A DNA stretch of 7,515 bases from Gemmatimonadaceae bacterium (GTDB lineage Bacteria > Gemmatimonadota > Gemmatimonadetes > Gemmatimonadales > Gemmatimonadaceae), in assembly GCA_019689955.1 (NCBI GenBank), contig JADGGM010000134.1, positions 1-7,515 of the forward strand, in the 5' to 3' direction. The notes under the pieces were generated by a model. That model saw only the letters and a program-made list of their open reading frames with translations. It had not been told where the DNA came from and searched no databases. Every line of letters starts with the position of its first letter. The stretch's first letter is position 1. Of this stretch, positions 1 to 6,021 are shown piece after piece. Made by a program: the position numbers and the translations under genes.

Positions 1-5
1 GGCGT

Positions 6-33
6 GGGGAGTGGGGGGGGCGCTGGGCGTGGG
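6..33 (+). other. Canonical G-quadruplex-forming G-run tract
   Basis: Four runs of three or more G (6-9, 13-20, 25-27, 31-33) are separated by loops of 3, 4 and 3 bases, which fits the standard intramolecular G-quadruplex pattern. It lies about 40 bases beyond the stop codon of the leftward-transcribed kinase. For that transcript the G-rich strand is the template and the RNA is C-rich. No hairpin with a T-tract is visible between the kinase stop and the window edge, so the tract could hinder polymerase and help end transcription. That role is inference; the run pattern is directly visible. The 8-G run could also be a site of sequencing error. Confidence 0.5.
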
Positions 34-72
34 TGCCTAGGCCCCCATGTAGGTAGTAGACAGCGAGGCGGG

Positions 73-993
73 CTACAGCAGCGCGAGCATTGCGGCGCGT
101 AAGCCGAATCCGACGCTCCACTTTCGCTGCATCGTCAAGAGCGAGTGGAGATCGCGGGCGTGGCGCCAGCGTTTGGCCGAGTCCTTCGCGAGGCAGCGTT
201 CGATGATAGCGACCAGATCGGCTGGGGCGCGGCGAACGATGGCACGAATTCGAGGGACAGGGCCGGTGAGATGCTTTGCCGCGATCTCCGTGAAACTGCG
301 CCCATCGAACGGGAGCTCGCCGGTGAGCATGAGATAGCCGAGCACCCCGAGACCGTACAGGTCGCTTCGGCCATCCACATCCACCTCCCCAGCAGCTTGT
401 TCCGGCGACATGAAGTGCGGCGTGCCGAAGACCCGGCCCGCGTCGCTCGGCGCCGGGTCCCAGGAGCGGCGGCGCGCGACACCGAAATCGGCGAGCATCA
501 CGCGGCCCGAGCGGGTGAGCAGCACGTTCTCCGGCTTCAAGTCTCGGTGCACCACACCCTCGGCGTGCGCGTAGTCGAGCGCCAGCGCCAGCTCGGCCAG
601 GATGCGCCGCACCTCGGCCGGCGGGAGGCGGCGTTCGCGCTCCAGCCGAGTCGCGAGCGACTCCCCGTCGACATACTGCATCACCATGTACGCGAAGTGC
701 GCCGTCTCGCCGAACCCGAACACAGGCACGATGTTCGGGTGCACCAGCTGCGCCGCCATCCGCGCCTCGCGGCGGAACGCCTCGCGCGCGTGGTCCAGCG
801 ATAGCGCGTCCGAGCGAAGCACCTTGATCGCCACCACCCGGTGAAGCGCCACATCGCGCGCCAGATAGACCGCCCCCATCCCACCGCGCCCGAGGAGCCG
901 CACCACCTGGAACTGCGCGCCCAGCTCCTGCCGGAGCAGCTCGCGCTCGGAATCCGGCAGCGGGTGTCGCGGGATCTCAGTAGCCTGCATCAT
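73..993 (-). CDS. Ser/Thr protein kinase (Hanks/PknB-type), nearly bare kinase domain
   Basis: Transfers phosphate from ATP to Ser/Thr of unknown target proteins, acting in the cytoplasm. The 306 residues are almost all kinase domain (about 28-288). Visible motifs are the glycine loop GRGGMG (35-40), ATP-binding K57 in VAIKVL, helix-C E76, catalytic loop HRDLKPEN with D151, K153 and N156, DFG at 169-171, and GTPHFMSPE closing the activation segment at 190-198. The HRD arginine marks an RD kinase, normally switched on by activation-loop phosphorylation. AGGTGG at 998-1003 is a good ribosome site: it lies 7 bases before the second of two tandem ATGs (988-990) and 4 before the first (991-993), so the true start may be one codon later. 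There is no PASTA, TPR or WD40 extension. After the domain only about 18 residues remain, turning hydrophobic (GFGLRAAMLALL) before TAG. Many bacterial kinases continue here into a membrane helix and sensor, so the end may be truncated or frameshifted. Divergent from the PLP enzyme; no substrate is indicated by context. Confidence 0.95.
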   Translation of the reverse strand: MMQATEIPRHPLPDSERELLRQELGAQFQVVRLLGRGGMGAVYLARDVALHRVVAIKVLRSDALSLDHAREAFRREARMAAQLVHPNIVPVFGFGETAHFAYMVMQYVDGESLATRLERERRLPPAEVRRILAELALALDYAHAEGVVHRDLKPENVLLTRSGRVMLADFGVARRRSWDPAPSDAGRVFGTPHFMSPEQAAGEVDVDGRSDLYGLGVLGYLMLTGELPFDGRSFTEIAAKHLTGPVPRIRAIVRRAPADLVAIIERCLAKDSAKRWRHARDLHSLLTMQRKWSVGFGLRAAMLALL

Positions 994-997
994 CGCC

Positions 998-1003
998 CCA
1001 CCT
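998..1003 (-). promoter_or_regulatory. Ribosome binding site of the kinase
   Basis: On the minus strand this reads AGGTGG, a five-of-six match to the Shine-Dalgarno core. Spacing to the second ATG of the MM start (990) is 7 bases and to the first (993) is 4, which slightly favours the second. Confidence 0.55.
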
Positions 1004-1222
1004 GTAGTCGTGTCGAACCGGCGCGAGCGCCCACCGTGCGCGCCGAGTCGTACAGATTAGATGCCGCAAGACCGAGAAAAGTTGCCCTTTCCCAGAAAAG
1101 AGCGGACCACTGGACACCATTCCGCAGATCACACCACGACAACGACTTGCCTCGCTCGAGCCCATCGCGCGAGCGCGAACCCTGTCCGCTTCTGGGACGC
1201 GGCGGAGCGAAATCGGACACGA

Positions 1223-1228
1223 TATATT
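1223..1228 (+). promoter_or_regulatory. Candidate -10 element of the PLP-enzyme gene
   Basis: TATATT (five of six to TATAAT) is the most AT-rich hexamer in the 264-base gap 994-1257 between the divergent kinase and PLP-enzyme genes. I see no -35 hexamer at 16-18 bases. Transcription would begin near 1235, giving a leader of about 23 bases that is pyrimidine-rich and has no Shine-Dalgarno sequence. The rest of the gap holds no other signal I trust. Confidence 0.3.
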
Positions 1229-1257
1229 CATTCCCTGACACCCTTCCCACATCGATC

Positions 1258-2364
1258 GTGTCTACCTCTCTCGCCGACCTCGAAACACCGATTCCGCTAG
1301 TCGACCTCGACCGGCTCGATCGCAACCTCGACCGCATGGCCGCGTACGCCTCCGAGCACGGCCTCGCGCTCCGCCCGCACATCAAGACCCACAAGTCTCC
1401 CCGCATCGCCGCCGAGCAGCTCCAGCGCGGCGCCGTCGGCGTCACCTGCGCCACCGTGCGGGAAGCGGAAGTCATGAGCGAGGTCGCGAGCGACATCCTC
1501 GTCGCGTACCCGATCCTCGGCTCCTCCAAGCTCCAACGCCTCATGGCGCTCCCCCCGTCCGTGCGCATCACCGTCGCGCTCGACTCCGCCGCGGCCGTGG
1601 AGCAGCTCGCCGCGGCCGCGCGCGAGCATGGGCGGACCGTCGGCGTGTACGTCGAGATCGACGGCGGGATGCATCGCGTCGGTGTGAGCACCCCCGACGA
1701 AGCCGTCGCCCTCGCGCGGCTCGTCACCGAGCGCGCACCGCTCGAGTACGCCGGGATCGCCTTCTACCCGGGGCACATCCGCCAGGGCCCCGCCGAGCAG
1801 CAGCAGGCGCTCGCGCAGCTCGCGCGCGACCTGCACACCTTCACCATCGCCCTCGAACGCGCCGGCCTCCCGCCGCAAGTCGTGAGCGGCGGTTCGACGC
1901 CCACCGCGTGGCGCACGCACGAGATCCCCGAAGTCACCGAGTTCCGCCCGGGGACCTACGTCTACAACGACCGCACCAGCGCCGCCGTCGGCGCCTGCAC
2001 GTGGGACGACTGCGCCTTCACCGTCCTCGCCACCGTCGTGAGCACCGCGGTGCCCGGGCAGGCGGTGATCGATGCCGGCACCAAAGCCCTCGGCCGCGAA
2101 CCCGTGCGCGGTGTGGCCGGCGAAGGGTTCGGCGCGCTCCTCGACCGCCCGGAAGTCACGGTCCGCGCCATGTCAGAGGAGCATGGGATTCTCGACCTCA
2201 GCACCACCGACTGGCGCCCCGCGGTCGGCGATCTGGTGCGCGTGGTCCCGAACCACGTCTGTATCGTCGTCCACCTCAACGACGTGATCTACGGCGTGCG
2301 CGGGGACACCGTGGAGAGCTGCTGGCCCGTCGCTGCGCGGGGACGCGGGCAGGGGCAGGGCTGA
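1258..2364 (+). CDS. PLP-dependent D-threonine aldolase / D-serine dehydratase-like enzyme (alanine racemase N-terminal fold)
   Basis: Predicted cytoplasmic fold-type III PLP enzyme acting on D-beta-hydroxy amino acids: cleaving D-threonine to glycine and acetaldehyde, or dehydrating D-serine to pyruvate and ammonia. From the GTG at 1258 it is 368 residues, the usual family length. The Schiff-base lysine is expected at K43 in RPHIKTHK, at the start of the TIM-barrel domain. The glycine-rich phosphate-binding motif GGSTPT is at 211-216. The C-terminal beta domain ends with PNHVC (H333, C335), the His-x-Cys pair that holds zinc in eukaryotic D-serine dehydratases of this family. The frame is open back to an ATG at 841, but that stretch is antisense to the kinase and does not look like protein; homology-like sequence begins at TPIPLVDLDRLDRN just after the GTG, so 1258 is preferred. 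No Shine-Dalgarno precedes it. Single-gene unit ending at a convergent hairpin. Family assignment is strong; aldolase versus dehydratase is not settled by sequence. Confidence 0.9.
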   Translation: MSTSLADLETPIPLVDLDRLDRNLDRMAAYASEHGLALRPHIKTHKSPRIAAEQLQRGAVGVTCATVREAEVMSEVASDILVAYPILGSSKLQRLMALPPSVRITVALDSAAAVEQLAAAAREHGRTVGVYVEIDGGMHRVGVSTPDEAVALARLVTERAPLEYAGIAFYPGHIRQGPAEQQQALAQLARDLHTFTIALERAGLPPQVVSGGSTPTAWRTHEIPEVTEFRPGTYVYNDRTSAAVGACTWDDCAFTVLATVVSTAVPGQAVIDAGTKALGREPVRGVAGEGFGALLDRPEVTVRAMSEEHGILDLSTTDWRPAVGDLVRVVPNHVCIVVHLNDVIYGVRGDTVESCWPVAARGRGQGQG

Positions 2365-2384
2365 CGACTCGCGCGGACACGCGA

Positions 2385-2426
2385 ACGCCCTCCACCCGCG
2401 CGATGGTCCGCGTAGGTGGAGGGCGT
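2385..2426. terminator. Perfect inverted repeat at convergent junction, bidirectional terminator candidate
   Basis: Arms ACGCCCTCCACC (2385-2396) and GGTGGAGGGCGT (2415-2426) are perfectly complementary over 12 bp. The 18-base middle can add four more pairs (CGCG 2397-2400 with 2409-2412) across a 2-base bulge, leaving an 8-base loop. It sits 20 bases after the PLP-enzyme stop and 31 bases past the stop of the converging Spy-like gene, so it is placed to serve both. Neither strand has a T-tract after the stem, so it is not a textbook intrinsic terminator; it could be a strong pause or 3'-end stabiliser, or work with Rho. Confidence 0.7.
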
Positions 2427-2457
2427 CACCGTGCGTGTCACTCACATGGACGGGCGC

Positions 2458-2979
2458 TCAGCTACTCGCCGAATCGCTCCGCGCGCGACGCGGGCGGAAC
2501 TGGCGCATCTTCGACTGGAGCGCCGCGCGGTTCTGGTCGAACTGCTGGCGCTGCTCCGGCGTGAGGATGGCGCGCACGTCGGCGAGCGCCTGTTCGTGCA
2601 GTGCGCGCAGCTTCGCGCGGGCGTCGGACGTCCGCGACCAGGCCTCGCGCGCGGCGGCGGTGTCACCGCGCTGCCGGGCCGCACGGGCCTCCTGGAACGC
2701 CGGGCGCATCGAGTCGCGGATCGACTGCGCCTGGGGACGATACTTCTCGTGAATCGCCTTCAGTTGGCTCCGCTGGGCATCAGTCATCGTGATGCCCCGA
2801 AAGAGCCCGCGCTCACCGCGGGCATGGTGGCGCCCCATGTGCCGCTGCGACGTCGAGTCCGCGCCGCGCGTCACGGCAGGCGCCGGCGCCCGGGACGCGC
2901 TGTCCCCCTGGGCGAGCGCCGCCGTGGACGCGCACACGGCAACCCCAAGGCCCACTACAAGTGTCCGAACGTGAAACAT
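2458..2979 (-). CDS. Secreted Spy/CpxP-like (LTxxQ motif) periplasmic protein
   Basis: Predicted small exported helical protein of the Spy/CpxP/LTxxQ type, whose known members act as periplasmic chaperones or stress sensors. The chosen start (ATG 2977-2979) gives 173 residues and is fixed by GGAGGG at 2985-2990, five bases upstream, and by the signal peptide beginning right there: MFHVR, hydrophobic core LVVGLGVAVCASTAALA, likely cleavage after A23. An in-frame extension to 3078 exists but has no signal character. The mature protein starts with a low-complexity Ala/Ser/Arg/His stretch (about 24-58). Two LTxxQ-like repeats follow, MTDAQ (65-69) and LTPEQ (139-143), each starting a charged helix (QLKAIHEKYRPQ; RQQFDQNRAALQ), with an Arg/Ala-rich amphipathic region between. 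The tail is very basic, then Ser-rich. Divergent from the M16 protease across a 120-bp gap, suggesting shared control in envelope protein upkeep. Exact client or metal is unknown. Confidence 0.85.
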   Translation of the reverse strand: MFHVRTLVVGLGVAVCASTAALAQGDSASRAPAPAVTRGADSTSQRHMGRHHARGERGLFRGITMTDAQRSQLKAIHEKYRPQAQSIRDSMRPAFQEARAARQRGDTAAAREAWSRTSDARAKLRALHEQALADVRAILTPEQRQQFDQNRAALQSKMRQFRPRRARSDSASS

Positions 2980-2984
2980 GTCGT

Positions 2985-2990
2985 CCCTCC
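2985..2990 (-). promoter_or_regulatory. Ribosome binding site deciding the Spy-like gene start
   Basis: Minus-strand GGAGGG lies five bases before the ATG at 2979. It selects this ATG over the longer in-frame ORF starting at 3078, which would place the signal peptide internally. Confidence 0.75.
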
Positions 2991-2992
2991 AA

Positions 2993-3036
2993 CTGTAGAT
3001 GACGCGCGCACACATCGTGCGCGCTTCTGCAGATGA
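2993..3036. repeat. Direct repeat pair flanking a palindrome in the divergent control region
   Basis: CTGTAGATGA (2993-3002) and CTGCAGATGA (3027-3036) match at nine of ten positions and are offset by 34 bp, roughly three helical turns. They flank the palindrome at 3004-3024, with gaps of one and two bases. The block lies between the divergent Spy-like and M16 genes. It looks like a composite regulator site, but no regulator gene is in the window and the match could be chance. Confidence 0.4.
3004..3024. promoter_or_regulatory. Perfect palindrome, candidate operator or 5'-leader hairpin
   Basis: Arms GCGCGCAC (3004-3011) and GTGCGCGC (3017-3024) pair perfectly around a 5-base centre, ACATC. 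The centre is 35 bases upstream of the Spy-like ATG and about 86 upstream of the M16 ATG. It could be a dimer-binding operator for one or both genes, or a hairpin in the Spy-like mRNA leader. Alternating GC arms are easier to get by chance in DNA of this composition, which limits confidence. Confidence 0.4.
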
Positions 3037-3090
3037 GACAAGCGCCGCTCGAAAAACGTTAAGCGGCTCTCCCAACACTCATCCTTTCCC

Positions 3091-3094
3091 GGAG
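3091..3094 (+). promoter_or_regulatory. Ribosome binding site of the M16 protease
   Basis: GGAG lies five bases before the ATG at 3100 and supports that start, which is also where the signal peptide begins. Confidence 0.6.
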
Positions 3095-3099
3095 ATCCC

Positions 3100-5973
3100 A
3101 TGCGCTTCGGCCCCCGGCCCCGCGCACGCACGCTCGCCGTCCTCGCGCTCGTCCCCGCCGTGTTCCTGGCATCGTCCGTCGCGGCCGCCGCGGCGCAGGG
3201 CGGCGCGCCGGCCGACACCACGCCCCCCGCGCTCCCCTCGCTGACGGCGCCGATCCCGACGGATTCCAGCGTCATCACCGGCCGGCTCCCGAACGGGCTG
3301 CGCTACTACGTGCGCGCGAACCATCGCCCCGAGCACCGCGCCGAGCTCCGGCTCGTGGTGAACGCCGGCTCCATCCTCGAGGACAGCGCGCAGCGCGGGC
3401 TCGCGCATTTCGTCGAGCACATGGCGTTCAACGGCACCACGCACTTCGCGCGCAGCTCCCTCGTGAGCTACCTCGAGTCGACCGGCGTCCGCTTCGGCGC
3501 GGACCTCAACGCGTCGACCGGGTTCGACGAGACCATCTACCAGCTCCAGGTCCCCACCGACAGCGCCAAGCTCCTCGCCACCGGGATCGAGATCCTCGCC
3601 GATTGGGCGCACGGAGTCACATTCGACTCCACCGAGCTCGACCGCGAACGCGGCGTCGTCATCGAAGAATGGCGGCTGGGGCGCGGCGCGGAGCAGCGCA
3701 TCTTCGACAAGCAGCTCCCGGTCATCTTCGCCGGCTCGCGTTACGCCGAGCGCGTGCCGATCGGCGACCCGCACACCATCCAGACCGCTCCGCGGCGCGA
3801 GCTCGTACGGTTTTACGATCAGTGGTACCGCCCGGACCTCATGGCCGTGATCGCCGTGGGAGACTTCGACCCCGCGCACGTGGAGCAGCTCATCCGCGAG
3901 CAGTTCGCGCGCATCCCCGAGGCACCGCACCCGACGCCGCGCCCGGTGTATCCGGTCCCCGACCGCACGCAGACGGCGGTCACCATCGTCACCGACCCCG
4001 AGGCGACGCAGTCGAGCGTCGCGCTGTACGTGCTGCAGCCGGTGCGCGAGCAGCGGACGATCGGGGACTATCGCACGCACCTCGTGGAGTCGCTCTACGA
4101 CGCGATGCTCAACGATCGGTTCTCCGAGATGGCGCGTCGCCCCGATGCGCCGTTCCTCGGCGCCTACTCGGCCGAGGGGAACCTCGTGCGCTCCAAGGAA
4201 GCCTACCTCCTCTCTGCCGTGGTGAAGGACGGCGGCGTCGCGCGCGGGCTCGGCGCGCTCCTCACCGAGGCCGCGCGCGTCGTGCAGCACGGGTTCACGG
4301 CCACCGAGCTGGAGCGCACCAAGCGCGCGTTGCTGCGCGGCATGGAGCAAGCCTACGCGGAGCGCGACAAGCGGAGCTCGGGCGAGCTCGTTGGCGACTA
4401 CATAGGGAACTTCCTGGAGGGGGACCCCATCCCGAGCATCGCGCAGGAGTACGCGCTCACGCGCGCCCTCCTCCCCGGCATCACCGTGGACGAGGTCGAC
4501 CGCCTCGCGCGCGAGCGGCTCGCCGGGACTGGGCGCGTGATCGCCGTGACCGCGCCTGCGAAGGACAGCGCGAGCCTGCCGAGCGAGGCCGCGCTCCTCG
4601 CGCTCGCCGACAGCGCGACGCACGCCACCGTCGCCGCGTACGTCGACTCGACCACGAACGCGCCGCTCGTCGCCCACCCCCCGCGTCCGGGGTGCGTGGT
4701 GGCGGAGCGGCGCATCGCGGAGATCGGCGTCATCGAGTGGACCCTGTCCAACGGCGCGCACGTCATCCTCAAGCCCACCGACTTCAAGGCCGACCAGCTC
4801 CTCATCCGCGCCGTGAGCCCCGGTGGCACCTCGCTCGCCCCCGACTCCGCGCTCGTCCCCGCGCAGACCGCCGACGGCGTGGTGAGCGCGGGCGGGGTCG
4901 CCGCGTTCAGCGCCGTCGCGCTCGAGAAGGCGCTGGCCGGCCGCGCGGTGAGCGTCGGCCCATCGATCGGCACGTACGACGAAGGGATCTCCGGCGCCGC
5001 GTCCCCCAAGGACGCCGACGCGCTCTTCCAGCTCGTCTACCTCTACTTCACCGCCCCGCGCGCGGACAGTGCGGCGTTCGTCGCGTACCAGGACATGCTC
5101 CGCTCCAGCGTCGCCAACCGGAGCGCGAGCCCCGAGGCCGCGTTCCAGGACACGCTGAGCGTCACCCTCGCCCAGCACCACCCGCGCGCGCGCCCGATCA
5201 CGAGCGAGATGTTCGATCGGATGAGCCTCGCCCGCTCGCTCGCCTTCTACCGCGACCGGTTCGCCGACGCGAGCGACTTCACCTTCTACCTCGTGGGGAA
5301 CATCGACACCACGCGCATCAAGCCGCTCGTGGAGCAGTACCTCGCCGCGCTCCCCGCCACGCACCGCGCCGAGCGGTGGCGCGACGTGGGGCTCGACTAC
5401 CCGCGCGGCGTCGTGCGCCGCGTCGTGCGCAAGGGGACGGAGCCCAGGAGCGAGACGCAGATCGTCTTCACCGGGCCGTTCGAGTTCACGCGCCACAACG
5501 TGTACGTGCTCTCCTCGCTCGTCGACCTGCTCCGCATGCGACTGCGCGATCGCCTGCGCGAGCAGCTCAGCGGGACGTACGGCGTGAGTGTGTTCGCCGC
5601 GCCGTCGCACTACCCGCGGCAGCGCTATCAGCTCGGGATCGACTTCAGCTCCGCCCCGCAGCGCTCCGAGGAGCTCGTGCAGGCCCTGTTCGCCGAGCTC
5701 GACTCGATCGCCACGTACGGCCCCACCGCGGCCGACCTGCAGAAGATCAAGGAGATGCAACTCCGCGAGCGCGAGACGAACCTGCGGCAGAATGGGTTCT
5801 GGCTATCGATCCTTCACAGCTACCGCTACAACGGGTGGGACCTGCGCGACATCCTCGCGTACGACGCGGACGTGAGACGGCTCGACGCCGCCACCCTCCG
5901 CGCGGCGGCGCGGCGGTATCTCGACCGGAAGAACTACGTGCAGGTGTCGCTCGTCCCGGACGAGCACTCGTGA
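3100..5973 (+). CDS. Periplasmic M16 family zinc metalloprotease (pitrilysin/PqqL-like), both halves in one chain
   Basis: Predicted exported zinc endopeptidase that would degrade peptides or unfolded segments enclosed in its chamber. The 957 residues begin with a signal peptide: basic MRFGPRPRAR, hydrophobic core to about residue 30, probable cleavage in the AAAAAQGG region. The active M16 unit follows: the NGLRYYVR entry strand (65-72), inverted zinc motif HFVEH with H103, E106 and H107, and the third ligand expected at E183 in RERGVVIEEWRLG, 75 residues on. A central M16 C-type domain covers roughly 250-520. The second half starts near IEWTLSNGAHVILKP (about 545) and lacks its own zinc motif. 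It keeps the Arg/Tyr pair R820 and Y827 (REQLSGTY), equivalent to the substrate-holding R824/Y831 of insulin-degrading enzyme. Length is as expected for one-chain PqqL-like enzymes. Upstream GGAG supports the start. Divergent from the Spy-like gene; ends at a convergent hairpin. Long open frames in other phases (3079-5760 minus; 3603-6152 plus) are composition shadows. Confidence 0.95.
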   Translation: MRFGPRPRARTLAVLALVPAVFLASSVAAAAAQGGAPADTTPPALPSLTAPIPTDSSVITGRLPNGLRYYVRANHRPEHRAELRLVVNAGSILEDSAQRGLAHFVEHMAFNGTTHFARSSLVSYLESTGVRFGADLNASTGFDETIYQLQVPTDSAKLLATGIEILADWAHGVTFDSTELDRERGVVIEEWRLGRGAEQRIFDKQLPVIFAGSRYAERVPIGDPHTIQTAPRRELVRFYDQWYRPDLMAVIAVGDFDPAHVEQLIREQFARIPEAPHPTPRPVYPVPDRTQTAVTIVTDPEATQSSVALYVLQPVREQRTIGDYRTHLVESLYDAMLNDRFSEMARRPDAPFLGAYSAEGNLVRSKEAYLLSAVVKDGGVARGLGALLTEAARVVQHGFTATELERTKRALLRGMEQAYAERDKRSSGELVGDYIGNFLEGDPIPSIAQEYALTRALLPGITVDEVDRLARERLAGTGRVIAVTAPAKDSASLPSEAALLALADSATHATVAAYVDSTTNAPLVAHPPRPGCVVAERRIAEIGVIEWTLSNGAHVILKPTDFKADQLLIRAVSPGGTSLAPDSALVPAQTADGVVSAGGVAAFSAVALEKALAGRAVSVGPSIGTYDEGISGAASPKDADALFQLVYLYFTAPRADSAAFVAYQDMLRSSVANRSASPEAAFQDTLSVTLAQHHPRARPITSEMFDRMSLARSLAFYRDRFADASDFTFYLVGNIDTTRIKPLVEQYLAALPATHRAERWRDVGLDYPRGVVRRVVRKGTEPRSETQIVFTGPFEFTRHNVYVLSSLVDLLRMRLRDRLREQLSGTYGVSVFAAPSHYPRQRYQLGIDFSSAPQRSEELVQALFAELDSIATYGPTAADLQKIKEMQLRERETNLRQNGFWLSILHSYRYNGWDLRDILAYDADVRRLDAATLRAAARRYLDRKNYVQVSLVPDEHS

Positions 5974-5981
5974 TGCGGGAT

Positions 5982-6021
5982 GGGGCGTGGCGCGCGCGGT
6001 CCGTGCGGCGCGCTACGCCCC
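5982..6021. terminator. 14-bp GC hairpin at convergent junction, bidirectional terminator candidate
   Basis: Left arm GGGGCGTGGCGCGC (5982-5995) pairs with GCGCGCTACGCCCC (6008-6021) over 14 positions with one G-T mismatch, which is a G-U wobble in plus-strand RNA; the loop is 12 bases. It begins 8 bases after the M16 stop, and its right arm contains the TAG stop (6013-6015) and last two codons of the converging hydrolase gene. No T-tract follows on either strand. As at 2385-2426, position argues for termination or 3'-end protection of both transcripts; mechanism is inferred. Confidence 0.65.

Noticed and set aside
1148..1178. Short inverted repeat CGCTCG...CGAGCG in the kinase/PLP-enzyme gap
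   Set aside because: Six-bp GC arms with a wide spacer are expected by chance at this composition.
841..1257. N-terminal extension of the PLP-enzyme frame back to ATG 841
   Set aside because: It overlaps the kinase N-terminus in antisense, has no conserved character, and the family fold begins right after the GTG at 1258.
3044..3067. GCCGCT...AGCGGC inverted repeat before the M16 gene
   Set aside because: Only six pairs with a 12-base loop including an A-run; neither a credible terminator nor clearly an operator.
2980..3078. 33-residue N-terminal extension of the Spy-like protein
   Set aside because: It would bury the signal peptide inside the protein and bypass the GGAGGG site; it also covers the palindromic control region.
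3079..5760. 893-residue open frame antisense to the M16 protease
   Set aside because: Its translation is dominated by Arg, Glu, Val, His and Gly without any domain motif, which is what antisense of high-GC coding DNA gives. The plus-strand M16 frame has a signal peptide, zinc site and correct length.
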